Shown: in pieces, positions 14,929-23,765 of the stretch
Position numbering within the stretch: position 1 is the stretch's first letter
How the letters are laid out: every line of letters starts with the position of its first letter
Assembly (NCBI GenBank): GCA_964487915.1
Contig: CAZASN010000001.1
Coordinates: 62,001 to 126,000 of the forward strand
Length of the DNA stretch: 64,000 nt
Source: Proruminimicrobium sp964487915
Lineage (GTDB): Bacteria; Elusimicrobiota; Endomicrobiia; Endomicrobiales; Endomicrobiaceae
Reading direction: 5' to 3'
The notes under the pieces: generated by a model
Databases searched by the model: none
The model's input: only the letters and a program-made list of their open reading frames with translations
Told to the model about the DNA's origin: nothing
Position numbers and translations under genes: made by a program

Positions 14929-17900
14929 ATGATAAAACTAATAACGTCATTAACGGCAGTATGTTTTCTTATAACAAACGTATTCGGAACCGTTTTGCAG
15001 AATGCTTTTAACGGGTCAGGACAGTCTTACGGCGATAAAACTGTAAACATTTCACAAAAATACATTCCGCGCGCTTACGGGGACATATCCGAAGTTTCTT
15101 ATATACCGGACGCTCCGGTTTATATAGTATTAAACGATTATCACGGCAACCCGTATGCACAGGCGAATATCAACAATATAATTGAATATTTCGCAAAAAC
15201 CTCAAAAATAGACAAAATAATAGTGGAAGGAGCTCCTAGCGGGCGTAATAATCTGAAACTTTTTGAAACAATACCGGCCGGCGTAAGGCATGAAATTTTA
15301 ACCGAAATGCTGAAAAAAGGAGATATTTCCGGAGCAGAATATTTTGCCGTTAAAAATGAATTCAGTAATCTTTTTGGGCTTGAACAGTGGGATATATATC
15401 TGACAAATCTCAGAAATTCTGAAATTTTAAACGGAAGGTACGAAAAAGAAACAGTTTTATTAAAACAATATTTTACAGGCATGTTAAACAATGAATACGG
15501 GCGCAAAAAATGGTTTGTAAAGCTTTTTTCAAACGGCGGAGATATTAAGGCGAATATTTTAAACATAGGCAGATATTGCGCAAAAAACAATATTGATATA
15601 AGCGGTTATAAAGATTTATACGGTTTTATAAATTATCATTGTGATTTTTCAAAAAAAGAAATAAACAAAGAATTGAAAGCCATGCTTTCGGAATCCGCAA
15701 AAAAAATGCCTTACGGAATATATGCCGAAATGATAAAAGCCGTTAAAAACAGCGCTGACGGAAGATTTGGCCGGTTTTACGAAATATCAAAAGCGTATTG
15801 CCCCGATCTTCTGTTAAAATATAACGAACTTGCCGAATATATGCAGAATGAAGATTCGGCGTCTTATGTAAGAACCGAACTTGTTTTTGAACAGCTTGAT
15901 ATTTTAAAAGAACAGATTCTTAAAAACCATTCCGATTTAGAAGAAAAAGACCTTGCTTCTCTTGACAGATTTATTAATCTGCTTTGCGAATATTCAAAAC
16001 TGTCTCTTACATACGGGATGTATCTTTATCTTTCGGCAAAAAAAACCGAATTTTACAGACTTTGTTTTAAGTATTTAAACTCTGACGGCTTAAAAACCGT
16101 CAACGAGATACTAAATGACGCCGAGCTTGAGTCTTATTACAAAATCAATGTGGCGCGAAACGATATATTTTATAAAAATATATGCGGCTTGATGGATTTA
16201 AAATCCGAGCATGAATTTAAACGTTCAAACGACAGTAAAGCCGTTTTTGAAGAATTAAAAAACGGACAGCGCGTAAACATAATAGTAGTCGGCGGGTTTC
16301 ACGGCGAATTTATTGAAATGTTAAAAAAAACAAACATATCTCTGATTACGGTATTTCCTAAATCAGATGAACCTGAAACTAATAAAGACGCGCTAGCTCC
16401 GCCTCTTAAAATAGTTTCAAAAGATCCCGCTTCCATAGCCGTTATAATACAGATCTGGCTTGCAAAAATGCGCGGTATCGTCCATGAAATAAAACAGCGC
16501 GAAGTTATAAACAAATGGCTGAAAGACAACGAACTTGAATATGAATTTTCTTTTGACGGAAGCGGCAATCCTATTCTTGACAACCTGAGTCTTGAAGATG
16601 TTATAAAATACGAGACCGGCAATTTTCCGGATGAAAATGAGGAAAATATAAAACTGTTGGTAAAATTAAAAAATAAAATCATAAATTTTTTTAATTTTAC
16701 GGCAGGTTTATTTAAAAAAGTTCTGCCGCGCGCTTCAGTGCCCGATTCCGCGTCTGCCGGAACGGAATTTTTTACTAATACCGTGCTTGAACAGAATGTG
16801 TTAAAACATGAATACGATATGACGCTGGATTCTTTGAAAGGACCGATGCCCGACGCGATAGTTATTACGGTTGAGTCTTTGGAAGATAAGGAATACTGCG
16901 AAAAACTGTTGTCGGATTTGAGAGAATATCCGGGTTTTGCCGGAGTGCCGGCGGAATATATTGTAACAGGACCCGCAGGAAGCGGCGCGTCTTTTGCCGC
17001 TGCAGTTAAACATATATCCGATATGGAATACAGAAGCGGGAAAAGCAGAGGCGATTTAAAAGCGGTTGTTATGAATATCGGGTCTGAAAATAGAAATTTT
17101 ATAGGCTCGGATAAAATTCCGCTTGTTTTCAACGGAAGAAACATAACTCCTTTTGAACTTGCCGTTTTAAACGGAATAAGAAGCCTTAGTAATTTTTCAA
17201 AAGGAGCGATGGCGGTTATAGACCCTAAAACGGTATATGTCGGCAATATGAAAAAAGCCGGAGATATAACTTTCATTACGTCTTTTGTAAATATGAAAGA
17301 GCTTGAACATTCAAAAATGTCGCTTGCCGTAGCAGATCATCCGGACAGGCTGGAACAAATATATTACGGATTTAATCCGGAAAGCATTTCCGATATTGTT
17401 GAAAAAAAAGGACTTGAAAGAAGAGGCGTTTATAATTTTGACAATAAAAGCGTACGCCAGTTTGAAGTAATTACCGGAAATATTCTTATAAGTTTTGACG
17501 ACGACGGCAAATATTCGGATTTTTTTGATTTTATAAAAGAGCTTGAAGAATATTTAAACGGGTCAAAACAAAAAGTAAACGTTATACAGCATATTTTTAT
17601 TCCGCTTCTCAGGGCAAAAAATAACCAGAATATTTTGTCTTATCTCGCTAAAGTCAGAAATAAAAACCCCCAAGAAGGAGAACGCGATTATATAAGAGAA
17701 TTCGGCCGTTTGTTTGACCGTTCTAAAAATCCCGTTTTAAAATACTTAAATTTCAGCGTATACCACCAGCCTAAGTCTTTTTATAGCAGCGATTTTTCAA
17801 CAAGGACATTCAGAGTCCTTAAAAAAGTATCTGCTATGACAAAAAAACCTTTGCCTACATTAAAAAAATCAAAAGTAAAAAAAGAAATAAAAATATCCCG

Positions 17901-20900
17901 TTATCCAAGACCCGCCGGACAGACGCAGGTCGCGAGGGCTTACGATCTTTTGAACAAACTTGAGACAAACGATTTTAATTACGAACAAAATTACGAAATA
18001 TTGATTGAGATAGTAAGAACGACGGTTTTACAGCGTCAGATATATACGAATATGAGAGAGGATACCGCAAAACTTTACAGACAGATGTCGGATATTACTG
18101 ACAATATTATAATTTCAATAGACAATGACATAAGAAGAAATCAGGGAAACGATTCGGAAATAGAAAATCTCCGCAATCTGAAAAACATGTATTTGTTTTT
18201 GCAGAATTATACGGTTGAATATCTTGCGGCGCTTGACTGCGCGGCGAATGTCGCGGTTTTCGGCGGATATATATTTCACCGCAGTTCTTTTTTTGAAAGA
18301 ACAAAAATAATGCCTTTAAACAGAGCTGTTTTCGGGCTTTCAAGCGGAATGAAAAAAGCTAAAAACGCTTTAAGAAAACAGATAGTAACGCTTTATCTGT
18401 CCGGTAATTTTTTAACCGATTCGCTTTATTCTTTCCCAGTAATGAAAAGCGAGATTGAAGATTTTATAGATAATTTTGACAATCCGAAACAGAAAACTTT
18501 TGTCGGCATGAGAAAACAGTGGCAAAACAGGGAAAGCATTACCAAAATTTTATCTCTTGTTATAGCTTCCCAGGCTTTTTTCAGCGCGATGACCGCTTAT
18601 CTGTTTATGGGTAATCCGGCCGTAGTTCCGGTTATTTTGGCTCTTGCAAGCGGCGTCGGTCTTTCAATATTTCTTCACAGAATATTTAAAAATATAGGTT
18701 TTGTAAATCTTTTTTATAAAAAAAAGAAACGCGAGATAAGGCAAAAACTGTCCGGCAGTCCGGAGACGGCGAACGCCGTAGATTTCTTTTCCGACGGCGG
18801 CAAAGTCTTTTTTAATGTTCAAAAAGTTATGAAAAAAATTCTCAAAAGAAAAGATGTTCCTGAAGAAATAAAAAATCTTGCGGAAAGTACGCTGGAGCTT
18901 TCGTCCGGATATTTTTCCGATTACGATTTTTTCAGAATAAAAGAAGTAAGAGCGAACTGTTTAAATATTGCCGCCGGCCTAAAAGACGAAAAAATAAAAA
19001 AAGAGATAAAAGAAATTTTTTCCTATTTTGAACAAATGAGATTCAGCGATCCGGCAAAATACGAAGGCGTCGGAAACGGTTTTATGACCGACGATTCTCT
19101 TATGCGCGAAAACACGAGACAGCATCTTAACAACTGGCTGAAAATAATTTCAAAGCCGGATATTGACAAGAAAGATATTGAAGCCGTTATATTTAACGCC
19201 GTACAGATTATCAAGCTTACCTCTTTCTCTGCGGAAGTTACAAGCGAAGAAAACAAAAACAGAATGGTGCTTGATTTGCAGGACTTTATTTCTTTTTATG
19301 AAACTACTCTTGAAAAAATCAAAAATATGCCGCCTGATAAACAAAAAGAAGCCGAATATGAAATCCTTATAATTGAAAAAATAGGGCAGTATGCCGTTTA
19401 TTATTATGACGCAATGAGCAATATGTTTAATATTGAAATACTTTCCGGATACAGAATTTCCAAAAAAAATCCGTTTTATTTTTTGGAAATATTGGGATTG
19501 ATGGCTTTGGTAAGAAAGGTTTTCGGCATTGACGCCGGCATCGGTCTTTCAAAAAAACGGTTCCGGAAATCCATGGATGAGGCAAGAAAAATCGGAAACA
19601 GCGTAATTCCCGGCCTTTACAACGGGCATTTTGATTCCGACATAGAAAACTTTATCCAAAAAAAAGAAAAACCAGTGTATTTTAAACTGGGGATCAACGA
19701 AAGCTGGAGCGTAAGAAAGATGCTCACGAGGTTTTTTCCGCTTATATTTTTTGCAAACGCCGTAGTTCAAATGATTTCGGCTTCGGCGTTTTCTCCGCAA
19801 ACTCTTATAATTGATTTTTTTAAAGGCGTCGGGCTTGCCATCGCTTTTCACTGGATACCTATTTTATTTTCTTTTTTTAAAACAAATTATAAAACAGGTT
19901 CTCTTTTGAAAGCCATTAAGAAAATAGCAAACGGCAATTATAAAACCGAAATGGAAATAAGCCGTCAGGAAAATTTGAAAAAACAGATAAAAAGGCTTTC
20001 GCAAACGCCTGACGGAAGTATGCCGGATATAGTCGTAGTCGCCGGAAGCGGCTCGGTTTATGACAAAGAAAATATAATGCTGCCGTTTAAGAGCGTTTTG
20101 CAGCGTGGTAATTTTAAAAATTTAAGAATAATCCCGGTTATATCCGACAGTGGCGGCGACGGCAACTGCCTCATAGATGTTTTTGAATTTATACAATCCG
20201 AAGAATTTAAAAAATTATATCCCGAACTTGCTTCAAAAAAATTCGCCGATTTGAAAATAACGGTAATCAATATGGGTGCGGCTGATGCCGGAACAACCGC
20301 GAAAAGTTTTGATTTTCAGATTATCAAAGGATGCCCGACAAACGCAGCGGAACTCGCTTTATTAAACGGCGTCTGTATGATACAGGAAAATGCGGCAGGC
20401 GGCATAGTAATAGTTGATCCGCAATATATGTATCTCGGGACTCTGCCCGAGATTAAAAATATGACTTTGCTGAGTTCAAAAGTAAGTTATGAACAGGTTC
20501 AGAGACAAAATCTTCCTCTGCTTGTAGCCACTCCTTCCGATTCGTATACGGAAGGCGAACAGCTCAGAAAAATATACAGCAAATATAATAACGACAGAAT
20601 GGCTAATATCATAGTAAAGAATTTTTTGAAAAAAATGTACGATCTTGACAACAAAAAAATAAACCAGATTCCGACGTTTTCCGGGATTATGGCCGTAAGT
20701 TTTGAAGACGGCGAAAAATATCTTAAAATTGAAAAAATTCTTAACGCCGTAAAAGAATATGAACGTTCTTATGCCGGTAAAAAATTTCCGGTTGATATGC
20801 TGAATCACCTGCTTATACCGCTTGTAATGCTTGCAAATAACGAAGATATTTTCGTGTATCTTGAAAATCTGGAGTATACTTCTTATATGACGCCTGAAGA

Positions 20901-23055
20901 AAAATCCGATTACGATAAATTTTTTTACGGATTATTCAAACAGATAGAAATCTCTTACGAAGCTTACGGACATATAAGCAAAAAAGACATAAATATAGCT
21001 CCGGCTCTTAATTCAATGATGTCTTTAAATAAACCGGGGGAAAAGAATTTTGAAAATTTTATGCTTATTCTGAATTTGCTCGGTTCGTGGGGGCAAACTT
21101 CGGTTCCCGTTCAAATTAAAGAAGAAGCTGGCATTATTGCGGAACGGAGCCTGTCAGGCAGACGCAAGATTGTTTCAATCACGGCTGATTTTAATCTGAC
21201 CGTAAGACAGTATATGGACGCATTGGATGAAAAAAATGCCGATAATATAACAATAACTTTTGAAGAACTTCTGGAAAATCCCAAAAGAACCGGTTTTTTT
21301 ATAAGCGTTCCTGCATCCGGCGGATATATGCGGGCCGAGGTCGTTTACGATACGTTTATCGGCGAATACGGCCGCGAATATTTTTTGGTTGCTTTTAAAT
21401 ATGATAAACCGATTGACAATTTGACGGAAGCGGCAAAAAAGATTATTTTGGGCAGATCCGCGCTTTCTTTTATAAAAGAGCTCGGTAACGGTAAAAATAA
21501 AGACGCGCTTGAATTAAATAATCTTCTGTTTTTAAAAGATTATAACCCGGAATTTATTTTTTCTTTTGATAATTCGGGCGTTTTTGCAAAACCTGAAATT
21601 ATTGACGATGACTTTTTTGCCGATGAAAACCTGAAAAAAATCAGGCATGTAAGCGTTAAAACGCCGTATTCGGATAAAACAGAACTTTCTTCCGATGAAA
21701 CAGACGGCGTTAATTTTTCGCAAATAATGAAACAATATGATTTTAAAAACGGAATTTCGTTTTCGGATATTTCTCTTCTTGTATCCGATTTCGGCATTGA
21801 ATTTGATACGGACGGATTTAAAAATTTTTTCCCGTATACCGATATTTATTATCTGCAGGCGGTTGATTCCGTATTTGCCGCCGCGCGGCAAAAGTCCGCG
21901 GAACCTGATGTCAGAATAGAGGAAATTAATGTAATACCTTCCGTAAAACTCGGAAAGTTTGCCGAGATGTACGGCTATATGGATTTTTTTGACGGTAATG
22001 TTTTTAAATCCGTTATTGTAAAAGATATTTTTACGGATAAAGATTTTTTTGATTTCGGACTTTTCAGCGTATCGGAAGAGATAAAAAGGCTCAAAGAACC
22101 CGGTTTGCAAAAACTGGCGGTTCTGCTTGATGAAAAAAAATCGGAGCGGCAACCCGGATTTTTTATTAAAGACAACGGAACGGTTTTTGTTTTAACGCGT
22201 CTTTTGAATTTTATCAGGTTTAATCAGGAAGAAAATAAAAAATTTACGGATTTTGTAAAGTCAAGAAGCGAAGGTTTTAATAAGATTTTAAGATATTATA
22301 CGGCGGCAGCCTTGATCGGAGACGGACGGGATATTGATGACGAAACGGTTGAAAAACTTATGGAACTTGATCGTCAAAAATGGGATGAAACTTATAATTT
22401 ATGCCTTTATATGCAGTATATGGCTTTTATTCAATACGGCGCCATGTGCGATTATCTGGCTTCCAAAAAAATATATCTTAGCCTTACCGATGATATAATA
22501 ACAAACGCAGGTATAAAAAAAATAGATATTTTTTCAATTAGTCCGGAGGAACTTAAAGAAGAACTGCAAAATTCAAAGAACGTAAATATTGATATTACCG
22601 GAATTTTTGACAAAATAAGCGTTTTGGAAATGTTTAAAAAAATAACGGAGATAAAACACGTTATTTTTAAAGGAAGCGGCTCGTATGCGGCCGGATTAAG
22701 AAGCTCGGAAGCGTTTGGAGAAGAAATAATAAAAGATATGTCAGCCGGCGTTGTAAAAAGAGCGGAGATTGCCGATATTGACGTTATGAGCGGGCGGGAA
22801 ATTTTTGAATATGCCCGCAGCGCGTTACGCAATGCCGGTTTTTCAAATGATAAACAATACTCTTATTTGTTTTTTTGCATAAGCAAACTTGAAACGCAGT
22901 ATCAATTTGCGAAACCCGAAATAAAAGAATCGTCAGTTTCCGCCTTGAAAGGTTTGTTATACGGCATTTACGACATACAAATTATAATTGAAAACGAAAC
23001 GCATTTCGGCATATCGGGCACCGGAAACATAGCTGCCATGCTTGCCAGCGCTTAA
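14929..23055 (+). CDS. giant exported multidomain protein 1 (2708 aa), function unknown
   Basis: An intact 8.1-kb ORF. Residues 1-22 are a signal peptide or anchor. Residues about 60-480 form a module with N69-D-Y-H72-G-N, E100-G-A and V-G-G-F-H458, also present in the giant protein at 51161. The pattern recalls the TraB/ChaN/EreA-like superfamily. Residues about 631-930 and 1690-2000 are two divergent copies of one alpha/beta domain (TGPAGSGAS, then LAVLNGIRSLS and AVIDPKTVYVG; in copy 2 LALLNGVCMIQ and VIVDPQYMYLG). Two hydrophobic pairs, about 1206-1250 and 1601-1650, look like membrane hairpins. The remainder is helical and charged. No catalytic role is proven. Codon use matches its neighbours and there is no frameshift. 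ATG 14929 lacks a strong SD. Confidence 0.8.
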   Translation: MIKLITSLTAVCFLITNVFGTVLQNAFNGSGQSYGDKTVNISQKYIPRAYGDISEVSYIPDAPVYIVLNDYHGNPYAQANINNIIEYFAKTSKIDKIIVEGAPSGRNNLKLFETIPAGVRHEILTEMLKKGDISGAEYFAVKNEFSNLFGLEQWDIYLTNLRNSEILNGRYEKETVLLKQYFTGMLNNEYGRKKWFVKLFSNGGDIKANILNIGRYCAKNNIDISGYKDLYGFINYHCDFSKKEINKELKAMLSESAKKMPYGIYAEMIKAVKNSADGRFGRFYEISKAYCPDLLLKYNELAEYMQNEDSASYVRTELVFEQLDILKEQILKNHSDLEEKDLASLDRFINLLCEYSKLSLTYGMYLYLSAKKTEFYRLCFKYLNSDGLKTVNEILNDAELESYYKINVARNDIFYKNICGLMDLKSEHEFKRSNDSKAVFEELKNGQRVNIIVVGGFHGEFIEMLKKTNISLITVFPKSDEPETNKDALAPPLKIVSKDPASIAVIIQIWLAKMRGIVHEIKQREVINKWLKDNELEYEFSFDGSGNPILDNLSLEDVIKYETGNFPDENEENIKLLVKLKNKIINFFNFTAGLFKKVLPRASVPDSASAGTEFFTNTVLEQNVLKHEYDMTLDSLKGPMPDAIVITVESLEDKEYCEKLLSDLREYPGFAGVPAEYIVTGPAGSGASFAAAVKHISDMEYRSGKSRGDLKAVVMNIGSENRNFIGSDKIPLVFNGRNITPFELAVLNGIRSLSNFSKGAMAVIDPKTVYVGNMKKAGDITFITSFVNMKELEHSKMSLAVADHPDRLEQIYYGFNPESISDIVEKKGLERRGVYNFDNKSVRQFEVITGNILISFDDDGKYSDFFDFIKELEEYLNGSKQKVNVIQHIFIPLLRAKNNQNILSYLAKVRNKNPQEGERDYIREFGRLFDRSKNPVLKYLNFSVYHQPKSFYSSDFSTRTFRVLKKVSAMTKKPLPTLKKSKVKKEIKISRYPRPAGQTQVARAYDLLNKLETNDFNYEQNYEILIEIVRTTVLQRQIYTNMREDTAKLYRQMSDITDNIIISIDNDIRRNQGNDSEIENLRNLKNMYLFLQNYTVEYLAALDCAANVAVFGGYIFHRSSFFERTKIMPLNRAVFGLSSGMKKAKNALRKQIVTLYLSGNFLTDSLYSFPVMKSEIEDFIDNFDNPKQKTFVGMRKQWQNRESITKILSLVIASQAFFSAMTAYLFMGNPAVVPVILALASGVGLSIFLHRIFKNIGFVNLFYKKKKREIRQKLSGSPETANAVDFFSDGGKVFFNVQKVMKKILKRKDVPEEIKNLAESTLELSSGYFSDYDFFRIKEVRANCLNIAAGLKDEKIKKEIKEIFSYFEQMRFSDPAKYEGVGNGFMTDDSLMRENTRQHLNNWLKIISKPDIDKKDIEAVIFNAVQIIKLTSFSAEVTSEENKNRMVLDLQDFISFYETTLEKIKNMPPDKQKEAEYEILIIEKIGQYAVYYYDAMSNMFNIEILSGYRISKKNPFYFLEILGLMALVRKVFGIDAGIGLSKKRFRKSMDEARKIGNSVIPGLYNGHFDSDIENFIQKKEKPVYFKLGINESWSVRKMLTRFFPLIFFANAVVQMISASAFSPQTLIIDFFKGVGLAIAFHWIPILFSFFKTNYKTGSLLKAIKKIANGNYKTEMEISRQENLKKQIKRLSQTPDGSMPDIVVVAGSGSVYDKENIMLPFKSVLQRGNFKNLRIIPVISDSGGDGNCLIDVFEFIQSEEFKKLYPELASKKFADLKITVINMGAADAGTTAKSFDFQIIKGCPTNAAELALLNGVCMIQENAAGGIVIVDPQYMYLGTLPEIKNMTLLSSKVSYEQVQRQNLPLLVATPSDSYTEGEQLRKIYSKYNNDRMANIIVKNFLKKMYDLDNKKINQIPTFSGIMAVSFEDGEKYLKIEKILNAVKEYERSYAGKKFPVDMLNHLLIPLVMLANNEDIFVYLENLEYTSYMTPEEKSDYDKFFYGLFKQIEISYEAYGHISKKDINIAPALNSMMSLNKPGEKNFENFMLILNLLGSWGQTSVPVQIKEEAGIIAERSLSGRRKIVSITADFNLTVRQYMDALDEKNADNITITFEELLENPKRTGFFISVPASGGYMRAEVVYDTFIGEYGREYFLVAFKYDKPIDNLTEAAKKIILGRSALSFIKELGNGKNKDALELNNLLFLKDYNPEFIFSFDNSGVFAKPEIIDDDFFADENLKKIRHVSVKTPYSDKTELSSDETDGVNFSQIMKQYDFKNGISFSDISLLVSDFGIEFDTDGFKNFFPYTDIYYLQAVDSVFAAARQKSAEPDVRIEEINVIPSVKLGKFAEMYGYMDFFDGNVFKSVIVKDIFTDKDFFDFGLFSVSEEIKRLKEPGLQKLAVLLDEKKSERQPGFFIKDNGTVFVLTRLLNFIRFNQEENKKFTDFVKSRSEGFNKILRYYTAAALIGDGRDIDDETVEKLMELDRQKWDETYNLCLYMQYMAFIQYGAMCDYLASKKIYLSLTDDIITNAGIKKIDIFSISPEELKEELQNSKNVNIDITGIFDKISVLEMFKKITEIKHVIFKGSGSYAAGLRSSEAFGEEIIKDMSAGVVKRAEIADIDVMSGREIFEYARSALRNAGFSNDKQYSYLFFCISKLETQYQFAKPEIKESSVSALKGLLYGIYDIQIIIENETHFGISGTGNIAAMLASA

Positions 23056-23065
23056 CCTTTCCGCC

Positions 23066-23094
23066 TTGATTTAATAAAAAAAAGTTTGTAAAAT
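23066..23094 (+). promoter_or_regulatory. sigma70-type promoter before the Lys-rich gene
   Basis: TTGATT (23066-23071), a 17-nt spacer and TAAAAT (23089-23094), followed by GGAAGGAG before ATG 23132. Confidence 0.6.
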
Positions 23095-23131
23095 CCATTA
23101 TAGTCAAAAAAGTTTCAGGAAGGAGAAAAAA

Positions 23132-23560
23132 ATGGCTGTAAAAAAATCGGTAAAAACAGTAGCAGCGGAAAAGGAAGTAGAAAAGAAAAAACCTGTTGCA
23201 AAATCAATTAAAAAAGTTGCGGCAAAAAAAACTGCCGTAAACAATCCGGAACCTAAAAAACAGGAACAGGTAAACGAAACTGTCGCAAATTCTAATTCCT
23301 ATGTTATTATTGATCATCCGTGTGAAAAAGAAAACATCACAAGCAGCGAATATGTTATAAGAATAGGCGCATCAATGGACGGATACGTAGAAATATCTTT
23401 TAACGACGCGGAATGGGAACCTTGCAGGTTTGCATCCGGATACTGGTGGTTTGACTGGAAATATTATAAACCGGGAAATGTTAAAATATCTGCAAGACTG
23501 GTTTCAAACGAAGGACAGATTTTAAAACTTTCCGATGCGAGAAAATGTAAGGTAATTTAA
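23132..23560 (+). CDS. Lys/Ala-rich tail plus small beta domain, unknown function
   Basis: 142 aa. Residues 1-55 are a basic, low-complexity tail with repeated KKVAAKK-like segments, resembling histone H1-like tails. Residues about 60-142 look like an Ig-like or carbohydrate-binding-like beta sandwich rich in aromatics (WEPCRFASGYWWFDWKYY) with KISARLVSNEGQILKLSD. There is no signal peptide. GGAAGGAG gives strong translation initiation. I do not recognise the family; the tail suggests nucleic-acid or polyanion contact, and the beta domain could bind a glycan. Two unpaired Cys (CEKEN, WEPCR) and a third near the end are visible. Confidence 0.7.
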   Translation: MAVKKSVKTVAAEKEVEKKKPVAKSIKKVAAKKTAVNNPEPKKQEQVNETVANSNSYVIIDHPCEKENITSSEYVIRIGASMDGYVEISFNDAEWEPCRFASGYWWFDWKYYKPGNVKISARLVSNEGQILKLSDARKCKVI

Positions 23561-23565
23561 ATATA

Positions 23566-23736
23566 ATGTCTTGCGATAGGGATAAAGAATCTTGCAGTTT
23601 GGTTAAATTAATATCCATAGCGGTTTTTTCAATATCTGTTTTTGTTATAATTTTTTCTGTTTTTTCAAAAAAACAAACATTGCAGGAAAGATTAAAAAAT
23701 GTCTATGACGGTTTATCTCCACAGGATTATGAATAA
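23566..23736 (+). CDS. small single-span membrane protein (56 aa)
   Basis: A short ORF between the Lys-rich gene and smc. It starts at ATG 23566 and stops at TAA 23734-23736. The protein begins MSCDRDKESCSLVKLISIA, has one strong hydrophobic span (about residues 13-33) and ends with the charged tail KKQTLQERLKNVYDGLSPQDYE. The AAGG before the start is rather far away. The topology is like that of many small inner-membrane proteins. It lies 5 nt after the previous stop and 29 nt before smc, in the same direction. The function is unknown; it could be chance, but the codon pattern looks coding. Confidence 0.5.
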   Translation: MSCDRDKESCSLVKLISIAVFSISVFVIIFSVFSKKQTLQERLKNVYDGLSPQDYE

Positions 23737-23765
23737 TCCGTATAAACCGTTTCGGTAATATAATA

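Noticed and set aside
16299..17276. 325-codon open frame on the minus strand inside giant gene 1
   Set aside because: It lies fully antisense to a gene with coherent domains, has no motif and no start signal. Long antisense frames are common opposite this codon usage.
14929..23055. Giant ORF as an assembly fusion of neighbouring genes
   Set aside because: No internal stop or Shine-Dalgarno plus Met at domain borders, uniform codon use, and a second gene of the same type 28 kb away.
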